NCBI RefSeq assembly: GCF_019703835.1
Contig: NZ_AP023055.1
Span: 1,178,001 to 1,242,000 of the forward strand
Length of the DNA: 64,000 bases
Direction of reading: 5' to 3'
DNA from: Thaumasiovibrio subtropicus
GTDB taxonomy: Bacteria > Pseudomonadota > Gammaproteobacteria > Enterobacterales > Vibrionaceae
Each line of letters opens with the position of its first letter. The first letter of the stretch is position 1. Of this stretch, positions 52,675 to 62,038 are shown in pieces. The notes under the pieces were generated by a model. That model was given only the letters and a program-made list of their open reading frames with translations, was not told the DNA's origin and searched no databases. Both the position numbers and the translations under genes were made by a program.

Positions 52675-53881
52675 TACACAGTTCCTTCTTGTTGGTGACA
52701 AATTGTCTTGTGGTTAACTAAATAGGTTTCTATCTCGGTGCATGCTCGATTCACGCCACCTGCCAGCCTAAGCGAGTCGCCCAGCGAGCTTGCTTTGTTA
52801 GCAAGATCGGGCTCATTGACCAAGCGCAGTAGTGCCTCTCTAAACTGAATTCCATTCATTCGCTTATCATCTAAAACAAATGCTGCGCCAAATGACTCAA
52901 TAGTCTCGGCTATCAAACGTCGTTCATCTGTTCGAGGTAAAATGAGTAAAGGGACACCAAAAAAAAGGCTCTCGTTTACGCTGTTTTGTCCACCGTGGGA
53001 AATAAAGGCGCTCGCTTTTCTCAATATCGATTTTTGATCCACCGATGCATATACAGAGATATTATTAGGTAGATTCTCACTATTAACCTCAATATCCTGA
53101 CCACCTAAAGAAACAATGAAATCATACTCTGATATATCTGAAATAAGCGAAAGAAGACGGTTAAATAATGTCTTATCTTGCGATTCAATTGTCCCCATAG
53201 ACATATAGATGAGAGGTCTTGGCACTGCATCTTCACGCTCATATTTCGGCGGTGAGTTATGCAAAGCACCCACAAATTTATAACTGTCACCACAATGTTC
53301 AGCATCGGGTTGAAGTAAACGAGAAGTACAGACTAAATTAATCTCTGCACAATTAGAAAAAGATCCGAAAATCCAGCATGGTAATTAAACTCTTCATTCA
53401 GAATTGTTAGTTTCTTTCGAATATCAAACTTAAACTCAAACAATTTCAAGAGATAAGTTAAAGGGATACCCCACCGTTTTCTAGACATTAATATTGCTCT
53501 ATTGACAACAGGCGTTGTAACAACGTTAACTGCTGGTAAGCCTGTTACCTTTGCTAGACAGCGGCCCCATGGAGCAACTGAATCATAGAGAATATAATCT
53601 GGCTTTAAACGCTTCACTTCGGATACTAAAAATGGCATTTGCTGAACTGCAATATCTAGCAAGGAGTTACCTAAAGATAATAACCCATAAGCTATCCCCT
53701 TATGTTCATCACTCAACTCGGGATAACAAGAGAAAGTCGCGCCTGTGTCAGCAATTTTTTCTTCAAAGTGATGTGAACAGTAAAACGTCACATCATGCCC
53801 TCTTTCTGTCAGCGCTTTGACCAACGACGTCGCTGGCGTGACATGCCCTACCGCGGGCAGTCCAATATAGAGTGCTTTCAT
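52674..53881 (-). pseudogene. GT1 glycosyltransferase (RhlB/MGT-like) broken by a one-base frameshift
   Basis: The N-terminal half (frame ending 53333) starts MKALYIGLPAVGHVTPATSL, a GT1 acceptor domain. The C-terminal half (in another frame to 52674) has LIYMSMGTI and ISHGGQNSVNESLFFGVPL, the sugar-nucleotide-binding motif. The frames join at the five-T run (53357-53361): one more T yields DLFSNCAEINLVCTSRLLQPDAE, as in family members. Restored length is about 402 residues. It is either a recent frameshift or a sequencing error. It overlaps the hydrolase gene upstream by 4 bases. Confidence 0.8.
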
Positions 53882-54744
53882 CGGCCACCTCCTATTTCCA
53901 CCCGTTCATTGGTCGGGTCACTGATACTTGTGCCGACAAGGCTAAACCCTTTCCAGTCATCGCCTTGACTTAAAAAGTAATCCCTCGTTAACTCGACAAC
54001 TTCGCCACGAGCTTCGATATGAAATAAATGCCCGCAGTTTTTAATAAAATGCACTTTCGCATCTAAGAAATAGGTTGACCACTCAGTCACTTCTTGCTGG
54101 CTAATCATGGCATCACGATCGCCACAAAAGAGCAGTGTTGGTTGAGTGTTGTGCTCGTTTTGCTCATTAATAATAATTCTTTTTGTGTTAGCTAAGTATT
54201 TATCCAACATATCATCAGACATTTTTCTAATAGCAGAGACCACAGCTCGTTTAATCGCTTTCGAACGTCCAGTATTTTCTGGCATCCAACTTTCTGTCAC
54301 AAACTGTGCAAAAGCCTGTTTGTCCTTTTTATGCTTATAGGCATCTAAAATATCAGAAGTAGCACTTTCATTGAGTCTTCGGCATGCACCTCCCAGTGCG
54401 GCACACTTAACTCTTTGGCTTTCAAGCATAAAACCATACGAGACCAAAGCACCATAACTGAACCCTAGCAAGGATATACAGTCAAGTGATAAAGATTCAC
54501 AAAACTTCTCTACACACCGTCCCAAAAATCGAAAGTCTTTTTCTTCAGGAAGATAATCACTTTCACTTATTCCAGGAACTTCAAGTTGATAGATACAAAA
54601 GTCTTTTGACAATTTTGAGAAAATATCATCACAGTTTTCAATTGTTTGCATCGAACCGGGTAAAAAAACAAGTACAGGTTTACTTGACTTCGCATGTCTA
54701 TAACGACACTTATAACCATAAAGGTCTATCCAATCAATATCCAT
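53878..54744 (-). CDS. Alpha/beta hydrolase, RhlA-like
   Basis: 288 residues. Ser96 in GFSYG, Asp211 in GDRDAM and His239 in NCGHLFHIE form the triad. Length, spacing of the triad and the long helical insert (DILDAYKHKKDKQAFAQFV) resemble RhlA, which joins beta-hydroxyacyl units to make the lipid part of rhamnolipids. The next gene is a GT1 glycosyltransferase, as in rhlAB. A GTG one codon upstream is an alternative start. RhlA function is inferred. Confidence 0.75.
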   Translation of the reverse strand: MDIDWIDLYGYKCRYRHAKSSKPVLVFLPGSMQTIENCDDIFSKLSKDFCIYQLEVPGISESDYLPEEKDFRFLGRCVEKFCESLSLDCISLLGFSYGALVSYGFMLESQRVKCAALGGACRRLNESATSDILDAYKHKKDKQAFAQFVTESWMPENTGRSKAIKRAVVSAIRKMSDDMLDKYLANTKRIIINEQNEHNTQPTLLFCGDRDAMISQQEVTEWSTYFLDAKVHFIKNCGHLFHIEARGEVVELTRDYFLSQGDDWKGFSLVGTSISDPTNERVEIGGGR

Positions 54745-55044
54745 CACTTAACACCTAATTAATAAACAAAATACGCAACCGGTTGTGCTTATTAATTAAG
54801 TAGGGATTTATCATTGATTCAATTAACCTGCATGAGTTTCTGAACACATTTCCAAAGAATAAATGGAACATCGCAATAGTTTCAGAAAAAATGTACAGGT
54901 AAATCTACTTTTATATTTTTAAAAATGGGTTTTAATTAATTTATTAGGCGTCTCCATATCAGAATCGACATACAACCTAAACATTTCCGCAACATAGCGG
55001 CCGCATACTTATTGTCCGATATACCAACAACAAGGAAAGGTACT
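54745..55044. promoter_or_regulatory. Divergent control region with an imperfect inverted repeat
   Basis: The 300-base stretch between the hydrolase and phoX genes is AT-rich and holds no gene. AACCTGCATGAGTTTCTGAA (54825-54844) and, inverted, ACCTGTACATTTTTTCTGAA (54900-54881) form an imperfect repeat with a 36-base spacer. Confidence 0.4.
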
Positions 55045-56958
55045 GTGAGCAACTTTAATCATGATCTAGAAAACGACCACGACCAACGCCCACTGGACAG
55101 TGAGCCCGAGTTTAACCGTTTTATCGATGCGGCCATGAACCGTCGTGGTTTCCTAAAAACAGCAACTGCTGCTGGAACCGTGGGCTTTTTCGCGACGTCA
55201 CCGGTTGCCAATGCTGTCGCGGGTAGCATGGCAAACCAAAACTTAATGGGGTTTACCGCCATTGCTGCTTCCACTGCCGACAACATCACAGTGCCTCCAG
55301 GCTATAAAGCGGAAGTCTTGATCTCTTGGGGTGATCCTCTTTTTAAGGATGCGCCAGCCTTCGCCCAGAGCAATGATGCGAAAGCGCAAGAAAGACAATT
55401 TGGCGATAACAATGACGGCATGACGCTCTTTCCAGTTTCAGATACTCGCGCTGTACTCGCCGTCAACAACGAATACATTAACCCTGAGTATCTCTTTGCA
55501 CATCAAGGCAAAGCTATCTCTGCCGATGACGCACGCAAGTCTCAAGCTGCCCATGGGGTATCTATCGTCGAGTTGGAAAAAGTGAATGGCAAATGGCAAG
55601 TCAACCTTGAGGGTCGCGCTAACCGCCGCATCACTGCCTACACCGAAATGGAAATGACAGGACCTGCGGCTGGCCACCCCCTACTCGAAACCAACCTTGA
55701 TCGCACAGCAAAGAAAATTTTGGGTACCTTCAATAACTGCGCGAATGGTCAAACACCTTGGGGCACGTATCTTACCTGTGAAGAAAATTTTAATGGTTAC
55801 TTTGCGAGTTCAGATGATAAGAAACTCGGCGAAACCTATGCGCGCTATGGTTTAAAAAACAATGATTGGGGCTACGATTGGTACAAACATGACGAGCGCT
55901 TCGACATGGCAAAGCACCCCAACGAACCCCATCGTTTTGGCTGGGTTGTGGAAATCGATCCGATGAACCCAAACTCTACTCCCAAAAAACGCAGCGCACT
56001 CGGTCGCTTTAAACACGAAAATGCCGCGCTAACACTCAACGACGACGGGCATGCTGTTGTCTACCTCGGCGATGATGAACGCGGTGAACACCTTTATAAG
56101 TTTGTTTCACGCAACAAGTATCAGGCAGGTGTTCACACCGCCAACCTCAATTTGCTAGAAGATGGCACCCTTTACGTCGCTCAATTTGACGGCAAGGAAG
56201 GAGAGACTCACGGCAAAGGCAAATGGCTAGAACTCACCTTTGGAAAGAATGGCCTAACGGCAGAAAATGGCTTCAAAGATCAAGCCTCAGTACTCGTTTT
56301 TGCACGAGAAGCGGCAACGCAAGTAGGTGCAACCACAATGGATCGCCCTGAGTGGGTAGCGGTTCACCCTGACAACAAGCAAGTTTTCGTCACACTGACC
56401 AACAATAAGTACCGTGGTGTACGAGACTCTCAGCCTCTGAATGTTGCTAACCCGCGAGAAAAGAACCCTTATGGCCACATTATCCGCTGGCGTCCAATGA
56501 AAGGGAACCATCTCTCTGATGAGTTCGAGTGGGACATCTTTGTCCTTGCAGGCAACCCGGAAGTGCACCCTGAAGACTCATTGATGGCTGGCTCTGACAA
56601 TATCAATAAGGACAACATGTTTAATAGCCCCGACGGTATTGGCTTTGACCAAGCGGGTCGTCTATGGATTCAGACTGACGGAAAATACAACAACAAAGAT
56701 AATTTTGCAGGCATGGGCAACAATCAAATGCTGTGTGCAGATCCAGAGAGTGGCGAAATTCGTCGTTTCCTCACGGGTCCTATCGCTTGCGAAGTCACCG
56801 GACTCACTTTCACACCGGACCATAGAACCATGTTCGTCGGCGTCCAACACCCAGGTGAAGATATGAAACCTTCACACTTCCCTGATGGTGGAAACAGTAT
56901 TCCGCGTTCTTCAGTGATCATGATTACACGTGATGATAACGGTGTAATTGGCGCTTAA
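55045..56958 (+). CDS. phoX: PhoX-family phosphatase, Tat-exported
   Basis: 637 residues from a GTG at 55045 (AAGGAAAGG upstream); a TTG at 55012 is weaker. The twin-arginine signal is NRRGFLKTA with Arg33-Arg34, followed by a hydrophobic stretch. PhoX landmarks: GDNNDGMTLFP, VLAVNNEY, TPWGTYLTCEENFNGYF, RFGWVVEIDP, RFKHENAAL, GDDERGEHLYKF and NSPDGIGFDQAGRLWIQTDG. PhoX enzymes hydrolyse phosphate esters using calcium and iron in the periplasm. I see no clear Pho box upstream. Confidence 0.9.
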   Translation: MSNFNHDLENDHDQRPLDSEPEFNRFIDAAMNRRGFLKTATAAGTVGFFATSPVANAVAGSMANQNLMGFTAIAASTADNITVPPGYKAEVLISWGDPLFKDAPAFAQSNDAKAQERQFGDNNDGMTLFPVSDTRAVLAVNNEYINPEYLFAHQGKAISADDARKSQAAHGVSIVELEKVNGKWQVNLEGRANRRITAYTEMEMTGPAAGHPLLETNLDRTAKKILGTFNNCANGQTPWGTYLTCEENFNGYFASSDDKKLGETYARYGLKNNDWGYDWYKHDERFDMAKHPNEPHRFGWVVEIDPMNPNSTPKKRSALGRFKHENAALTLNDDGHAVVYLGDDERGEHLYKFVSRNKYQAGVHTANLNLLEDGTLYVAQFDGKEGETHGKGKWLELTFGKNGLTAENGFKDQASVLVFAREAATQVGATTMDRPEWVAVHPDNKQVFVTLTNNKYRGVRDSQPLNVANPREKNPYGHIIRWRPMKGNHLSDEFEWDIFVLAGNPEVHPEDSLMAGSDNINKDNMFNSPDGIGFDQAGRLWIQTDGKYNNKDNFAGMGNNQMLCADPESGEIRRFLTGPIACEVTGLTFTPDHRTMFVGVQHPGEDMKPSHFPDGGNSIPRSSVIMITRDDNGVIGA

Positions 56959-56974
56959 GCCCGCGCCCAAACAT

Positions 56975-57001
56975 AAACGGCAGCGCAACTCGCTGCCGTT
57001 T
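56975..57001 (+). terminator. phoX terminator
   Basis: A perfect 11-base stem (AAACGGCAGCG/CGCTGCCGTTT) with a 5-base loop, followed by TACTTGTT. Confidence 0.75.
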
Positions 57002-57011
57002 ACTTGTTGAC

Positions 57012-57175
57012 TCAAGCCAACTGCGCAATGTCTACATTCATCAACTTCGCGATAAGGCGACCAATCCGCTGCCGTAATTCATGCCTGTGTAGGATCATGT
57101 CAATTGCGCCATGCTCGAGTAAATAGTGGTTATCTCGCAAAACCGCAGTATTTAGCGAGTATTTTATAGGTGCGA
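57012..57175 (-). pseudogene. Fragment of acetyl-CoA carboxylase beta subunit (accD C-terminus)
   Basis: The reverse strand reads SLNTAVLRDNHYLLEHGAID, then MILHRHELRQRIGRLIAKLMN to a stop at 57012. The YLLEHGAIDMI and HRHELR blocks belong to the C-terminus of AccD. Only about 50 residues remain, with no start, so it is a relic or a recombination scar. Confidence 0.65.
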
Positions 57176-57197
57176 CATAACGATGTTTACTTCTGGT

Positions 57198-57563
57198 TTA
57201 ACACCACTTTAAGCAAATACAAGCCAGTGTCTTTTTGCTATTGATGTAAATAAACCGCCTTTCTTCTCCCCAAGAAGACTCATATTCAAAAGTCTTAATC
57301 TCTTTTCCATTATCTATTATTGATATTAGAATGAATGGATTACCATTTTCTATTTCCACTAGCCATTCAACCCCGAATCCATTAAGGATACTGTGCTCTA
57401 TTTCACTTTCTACAACGGGCACATCAAGGTTTAGTCTAAACTTACGCTCTTTTTCAGAAATCACAATACCTTTCACGCTAAGAACCATTTCATCCGTTGA
57501 AGCGTACGTTTTATTTACAATTCCAAAAGAAGATAGAATAAAAATAATAATCATGGTCTTCAT
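57198..57563 (-). CDS. Secreted hypothetical protein
   Basis: 121 residues from ATG 57563 (GGAG upstream). Signal peptide MKTMIIIFILSSFGIVNKTYA. The mature part is beta-rich (GFGVEWLVEIENGNPFILISI) and ends with cysteines (LACICLKWC). No family recognised. Low GC, like the decayed TPR gene before it, so it may itself be incomplete. Confidence 0.5.
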   Translation of the reverse strand: MKTMIIIFILSSFGIVNKTYASTDEMVLSVKGIVISEKERKFRLNLDVPVVESEIEHSILNGFGVEWLVEIENGNPFILISIIDNGKEIKTFEYESSWGEERRFIYINSKKTLACICLKWC

Positions 57564-57582
57564 ATAAACTCCACACATTAAA

Positions 57583-58639
57583 TTAATCACACCCTTGCAT
57601 AGAATAATCATTATCACCATTAGATATTCTTAAATCATCTAGAATCGATTTGGCTTTACCACTTTCCCCAACCTGCTCATAAGATCTTGACAACATGAAG
57701 TAAAAGCATGGAGATACTACTTTTCCATTCACCCCAAACAAATCTATTGCTTTGGTGGAAATTTCAATTGATTCAGGGTATCGATTTAAATCAAATAATA
57801 TCTTAGCTTCTCTCTCAATCGCTTCAATATAATATAGATGCTTGGCTATATCATGCTCCTCAAAAACCTTTCTTGCCTTTACTGCCACATCTAGTGCTAA
57901 TAGTTTGTCATTTCTAGACTGCATATATTCAACATGGAGAGCATCTATCCTTAAGCATATATCATGAGGACGCGACAAAAATGAATCGCAGAGTTCTAGC
58001 CCTTGTTTTATTCTATTTTCAATGTTATCTATCTTAACTAGGTTTGTGTTGGCTTCAATGCTAGATATTATTGACTCCCCTAGCATAGAATAAGAATCAA
58101 GTATATTATTATTATGTAACTTCTCTAAAAGAACAGATACCTCTGCAGAAATTTCTGAATGTCCATTGTCTGCAAGTGCTTCAGTTAAAAATTTAATGCG
58201 CCTAGAAATGCTTTGCTATCTTCAGAAACCGAGTATTCAGACATGACTAAATCAAACGCAGCGTCGAGATCCTTACTTTCTGATTCCATTATTTTTTTCA
58301 ATTCCAGGTATTTTATGTATACTTTTTATTCAACTCTGGAAATTTGTTAAACGTTAATCTATGTGCGACCTCTAGCATGGCTTGTGAATTGCCATACTCT
58401 CCTAACTTATAGGTGCCTTATAAACCTATGTAAAAAGATGTTGCATACTCCTTAGACTCAGGGCCATATTTTTTTACAGTGTATTCAGTTAAAGTAGTAA
58501 ATACATCTCCAAATGCCTCAAAGTCATCGTTTTCGGCGTAATAATACACCTTACCAGTCAATTCCAACAACTTTGCGTCATTTGCTTTTACACCAAATGA
58601 AATAAGAGCTGCAATGACAATCATTGGTATAAATTTCAT
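57583..58639 (-). pseudogene. Decayed gene for a periplasmic TPR-like protein
   Basis: Starts at ATG 58639 (GGAGTCCCA upstream) with a signal peptide (MKFIPMIVIAALISFGVKA) and continues KLLELTGKVYYYAE to an in-frame TAA at 58418. The same frame then resumes YKLGEYGNSQAMLEVAHRLT. Two further frame changes (near 58320 and 58205) lead to FLTEALADNGHSEISAE, and then to the 167-codon frame 57583-58086 with helical repeats (LDVAVKARKVFEEHD, RYPESIEISTKAIDLF). Together these form one TPR-type protein of about 350 residues. At least three lesions mark it as a pseudogene. Confidence 0.7.
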
Positions 58640-58690
58640 TGGGACTCCAAAATATCCTCTATCTTTTTTCATTAAAGAAGTAATAACCAC

Positions 58691-59172
58691 TCTGAAAACA
58701 CACTGTCTATCTTTACTTACTCGTTCTCAAAAAATCATAAGCAAACAGCTAATCGTTACACGGAAATCACTTTAACATCAATAAAACAAACAGTTATCAT
58801 AAAATTTAATTTCAGCAGGCTAGATGCATCTGACTCACTTAATGAGCCCGGTAAGCTAAAAGAATCCGTATCTATAGGTAATATTTGACACATTAAAGTC
58901 GACGTAAAGCTTATACCCATCATACAAGCGTCTACAAAGCCCCTAAACGGAACCGAATACATTGGCCAACCCCATTCCTTCATCGAAACAATCTAACAGC
59001 GCATGTGATTGACAGTAGGACCGTTTCCGACAAGCCATTTTCCTCATGAGTTAATTATGATAACGATTCTTGTTTCTTGATCTGCGTTAAGATTGACACG
59101 TCTTGTTACATATATGCTGTGTTTTCATTGAAGATAGAATAAAGCAAGCCCAAAGGGATGCTTGGAGAGAAT
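58691..59172. other. Gene-poor stretch before the ABC operon
   Basis: No convincing gene. A 75-codon reverse ORF (58756-58983) lacks support. It contains a Fur-like site at 59058 and the promoter of the ABC operon. Confidence 0.4.
59058..59072. promoter_or_regulatory. Fur-like box upstream of the DUF4857 ABC operon
   Basis: TGATAACGATTCTTG matches 11 of 14 informative positions of the 7-1-7 Fur motif and shares AACGATTCTT with the box at 63275. Confidence 0.45.
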
Positions 59173-59481
59173 ATGAAACAGCGGTACCAACTTGCCATCG
59201 CATTATTATCCCTTCCTTTTTACAGCGTTGCCCATACTGCACTTATGTCATGCTACGACCAAGGCAATGGTTACATTCTCTGTGAAGGAGGGTTCAGTGA
59301 TGGCGCTAGCGCGGAAGGGGTCGAGTTTCGTATCGAGCAAAATGACCGTGTCATCATGCAAACCCAAATGGATGAGTTCGGCGAAGTCTATTTTGAGAAA
59401 CCTAAAAACCGCTTCACTCTCGTCCTCAATGCGGGTGAAGGCCATGTCGTTTATGTTGATGGTCGAGACATCTCGCAATGA
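59173..59481 (+). CDS. Small exported protein of the ABC operon
   Basis: 102 residues from ATG 59173 (GGAGAG upstream). Signal peptide MKQRYQLAIALLSLPFYSVA, then a single beta-sandwich-like domain (MSCYDQGNGYILCEGGFSDG, VEFRIEQNDRVI, FTLVLNAGEGHVVYVDG). It resembles small periplasmic domains encoded near metal-uptake systems. The stop overlaps the ABC ATPase start (ATGA), so it is part of that system. Confidence 0.7.
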   Translation: MKQRYQLAIALLSLPFYSVAHTALMSCYDQGNGYILCEGGFSDGASAEGVEFRIEQNDRVIMQTQMDEFGEVYFEKPKNRFTLVLNAGEGHVVYVDGRDISQ

Positions 59482-60359
59482 GCATTCAACAAGCCCAACC
59501 TTCGCCGGTAATTAAGATAGACCACCTAAGCCATCGCTATGGCAAAAAGGCTATCTATAAAGATCTCAATCTCATCATCGAAAAAGGGAAGATCTTCGGC
59601 TTGCTTGGTAAAAATGGGGTTGGAAAATCCACACTCATCAACTTATTGATGGGCTATTTAAAACCTGAGCAAGGGCAATGCCTCGTCTTTGGCGAACACG
59701 CGAATCATCTCTCTCCTGCCACACGCGCCAGAATCGCACTGCTTTACGAAGGCTTCATTAACTATGACACCTTGACCATCCGTCAAGCCGAACAGTTTTA
59801 TGCCGCGTTTTACCCCAAGTGGCAACCGCAGCATTTTGATCACTTAATGACGTTGATGGATGTCGATTTCAATCAGCCTCTATCTTCCCTTTCCTTCGGA
59901 CAAAAGTCGCAAGTGATTCTTGGCCTGTTAATAGCACAAAACGCGGATTTGCTCATTCTTGATGACTATTCAATGGGGCTAGATGCAGGATATCGCCGAC
60001 TGTTTGTCGACTACCTCAGTGACTATTTACACGGCACAGATAAAACCGTGTTAATCACCACCCATGTGATGAGTGACTTAGAGCATCTCATTGATGAAAT
60101 TGCCATTGTCGACCGTTCCACTCAGGTGTATCAAAGTAGTATGAAAGCATTCAACCACGCCTTTCAATGCTTTTCGTCTCCGGATGCCATATCCCTAAAA
60201 AGTAGTCCAAAGATTCATCGCATTGAGAAGTATCGTCAAAAACACAAAATCTACGCTTTTCACGACCAACAAACGTTAGAAACTGAACTCGGTATTCCAT
60301 TAACCCCAGAGCCGATGACGTTCGAAGACCGCTTCCTTGGTTTCGTAGGGAAATACTGA
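59478..60359 (+). CDS. ABC transporter ATP-binding protein
   Basis: 293 residues. Walker A GKNGVGKS at 44-51, signature LSFGQ at 138-142, Walker B LLILDD at 158-163. The catalytic glutamate position after Walker B is Asp (LILDDYSMGLD), as in some ABC-2-type ATPases. A C-terminal extension of about 80 residues ends EDRFLGFVGKY. Works with the next gene product, whose start overlaps the stop. Confidence 0.88.
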   Translation: MSIQQAQPSPVIKIDHLSHRYGKKAIYKDLNLIIEKGKIFGLLGKNGVGKSTLINLLMGYLKPEQGQCLVFGEHANHLSPATRARIALLYEGFINYDTLTIRQAEQFYAAFYPKWQPQHFDHLMTLMDVDFNQPLSSLSFGQKSQVILGLLIAQNADLLILDDYSMGLDAGYRRLFVDYLSDYLHGTDKTVLITTHVMSDLEHLIDEIAIVDRSTQVYQSSMKAFNHAFQCFSSPDAISLKSSPKIHRIEKYRQKHKIYAFHDQQTLETELGIPLTPEPMTFEDRFLGFVGKY

Positions 60360-61984
60360 TGCAACTTTCGCCGATCTATCACAAAGAGTGGTTAAAACTA
60401 CGCGGGTTCACTCTCGTCTTATGCCTATTAAATGGGTCAGCTTGCCTCTACTTCGTTTTTGACCTCGCCAATCAGTTTGCTAACATCGAGCCTGATGCCA
60501 TGATGTGGTATCGCTTCGTTCACCTGCAAGAAAAACCCTATCAATGGCTTGTTTATGGCTTCGCATTCAATGGGTTAACCATCGCGCTTTGCCAATTTCT
60601 GCCAGAAGTGTTACGTCGCACCGTCCGCATTCTCACCCATTTGCCTATTCCTATGCGACAAATGATTCGCCAACATATCCTAGCTGGCGGCACCTTGGTG
60701 GTGCTGCTCAACAGCCTATTGATTGCGACGGTTGGTCTCACCTTTCGTCACTACTACCCTCCCAATATCCTCAATGCTGCACTACTCGATCTTTTACTGG
60801 CACAGTTACCCGCTCTTGTACTGTATGTGGGACTGAGCGCTACATTGATTGAAAATGACCGCAAGATACAAGCATGTAAGTTCGCCTTAACGCTACTGGG
60901 CTTCTTTGCGCTCTCTCACATGGATGCCTCCTTTCAAGCGCCAGTAGGTATAGCAACAATCATCTGGCTATTCATGCCACTTATTGATAGCTTCTTAAGC
61001 GTTAAAACGAGACGCTTAGAGAGCAAAGCCTACCGTTGGACCGTATTACCTGTGGGTGTCGGATTGTTATTTGTTGTCGGCCTCGCGCTAGAGCATCGTT
61101 TCCACACAGGACATGAAGATTTCTACCTGTTCTACTCTGATGTGCGGGGTGAGTTTGTTTATCAGAAAAATGGTCATGGTCATCATTTCGAGTATGGCAC
61201 GCAATCCAACTCGCTGACAAAAGCCCAGTTCGAACAATCGCTTCCCTTTGTGTTTTGGAAGAACTTAGACATTCAAGGCAAATTGCCCATCACCATCAAT
61301 GGCCACTCCTTTGATAAACGGACCATTCGCGCATCGAGAATGAGCTTACAATACACGCCAGAAAGGCTTACGCCACCTCGTGTCTCTCTCTACCCCTTTT
61401 TCAATCCGCTGAGCCACAAAGGAAGCATCCCTTTTCCTTCGGAAGCATTCGTTGTGCATCAAGATAAGTTCCTGATTTACGAGTCTGAGTCCCGACAAAA
61501 AGACACCGAGTTAGGTGATAGACTCAACCAGCTCGCAAACGAACAAAACATGGCATTTCCCATTGCGAATGTATGGGGAAAAACAACCAATATGAAACCC
61601 TTCGATTGGGGGTATTTCGTTCAAGACAATGAAGGCAAGCTATTTAACCTAGGGCGGACTGATAATCAGGTTTACCTGACATCCATTGACCTACCCAACA
61701 CACTGGGAGAAATTGCTTTTATACACGTAGCCGAAAATCGCCAAAAAGCCTTTTATGGTTACGCCATCAATCAGGATAGCGACGTATTTTTGATTCGCTA
61801 TCCTGACTACCACTTTATTCCTTTGTCGTTAGAAGGCTTTGATCATCGCAGCATGTCTTTTCAATTACTTGCTGACCCGCTCAACTATATAGTCCGTTTC
61901 AATGATGGTAAACGGTACAGTGCAATACGATTTAATAAGCAATATCAAAAGCTTGATAGGATAGATATGATCACTGATGGCTAG
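60359..61984 (+). CDS. ABC-2-like permease with DUF4857-type C-terminal domain
   Basis: 541 residues. About six membrane segments in the first 250 residues (YHKEWLKLRGFTLVLCLLN, LAGGTLVVLLNSLLIATVGL region), then a large extracytoplasmic domain (about 260-541) with a histidine-rich patch (NGHGHHFEYG) and FNPLSHKGSIPFPSEAF. The fusion of permease and soluble domain matches DUF4857 proteins, known mostly from Bacteroidota and some Vibrionaceae. Substrate unknown. Confidence 0.7.
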   Translation: MQLSPIYHKEWLKLRGFTLVLCLLNGSACLYFVFDLANQFANIEPDAMMWYRFVHLQEKPYQWLVYGFAFNGLTIALCQFLPEVLRRTVRILTHLPIPMRQMIRQHILAGGTLVVLLNSLLIATVGLTFRHYYPPNILNAALLDLLLAQLPALVLYVGLSATLIENDRKIQACKFALTLLGFFALSHMDASFQAPVGIATIIWLFMPLIDSFLSVKTRRLESKAYRWTVLPVGVGLLFVVGLALEHRFHTGHEDFYLFYSDVRGEFVYQKNGHGHHFEYGTQSNSLTKAQFEQSLPFVFWKNLDIQGKLPITINGHSFDKRTIRASRMSLQYTPERLTPPRVSLYPFFNPLSHKGSIPFPSEAFVVHQDKFLIYESESRQKDTELGDRLNQLANEQNMAFPIANVWGKTTNMKPFDWGYFVQDNEGKLFNLGRTDNQVYLTSIDLPNTLGEIAFIHVAENRQKAFYGYAINQDSDVFLIRYPDYHFIPLSLEGFDHRSMSFQLLADPLNYIVRFNDGKRYSAIRFNKQYQKLDRIDMITDG

Positions 61985-62038
61985 ATCTCCGTTGGCTTGC
62001 GCATGAGTGATTAAGTTAACTATTCACACTTAATACAT

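Noticed and set aside
58756..58983. 75-codon reverse ORF
   Set aside because: No Shine-Dalgarno sequence and no recognisable family; could be a remnant but not supported as a gene.
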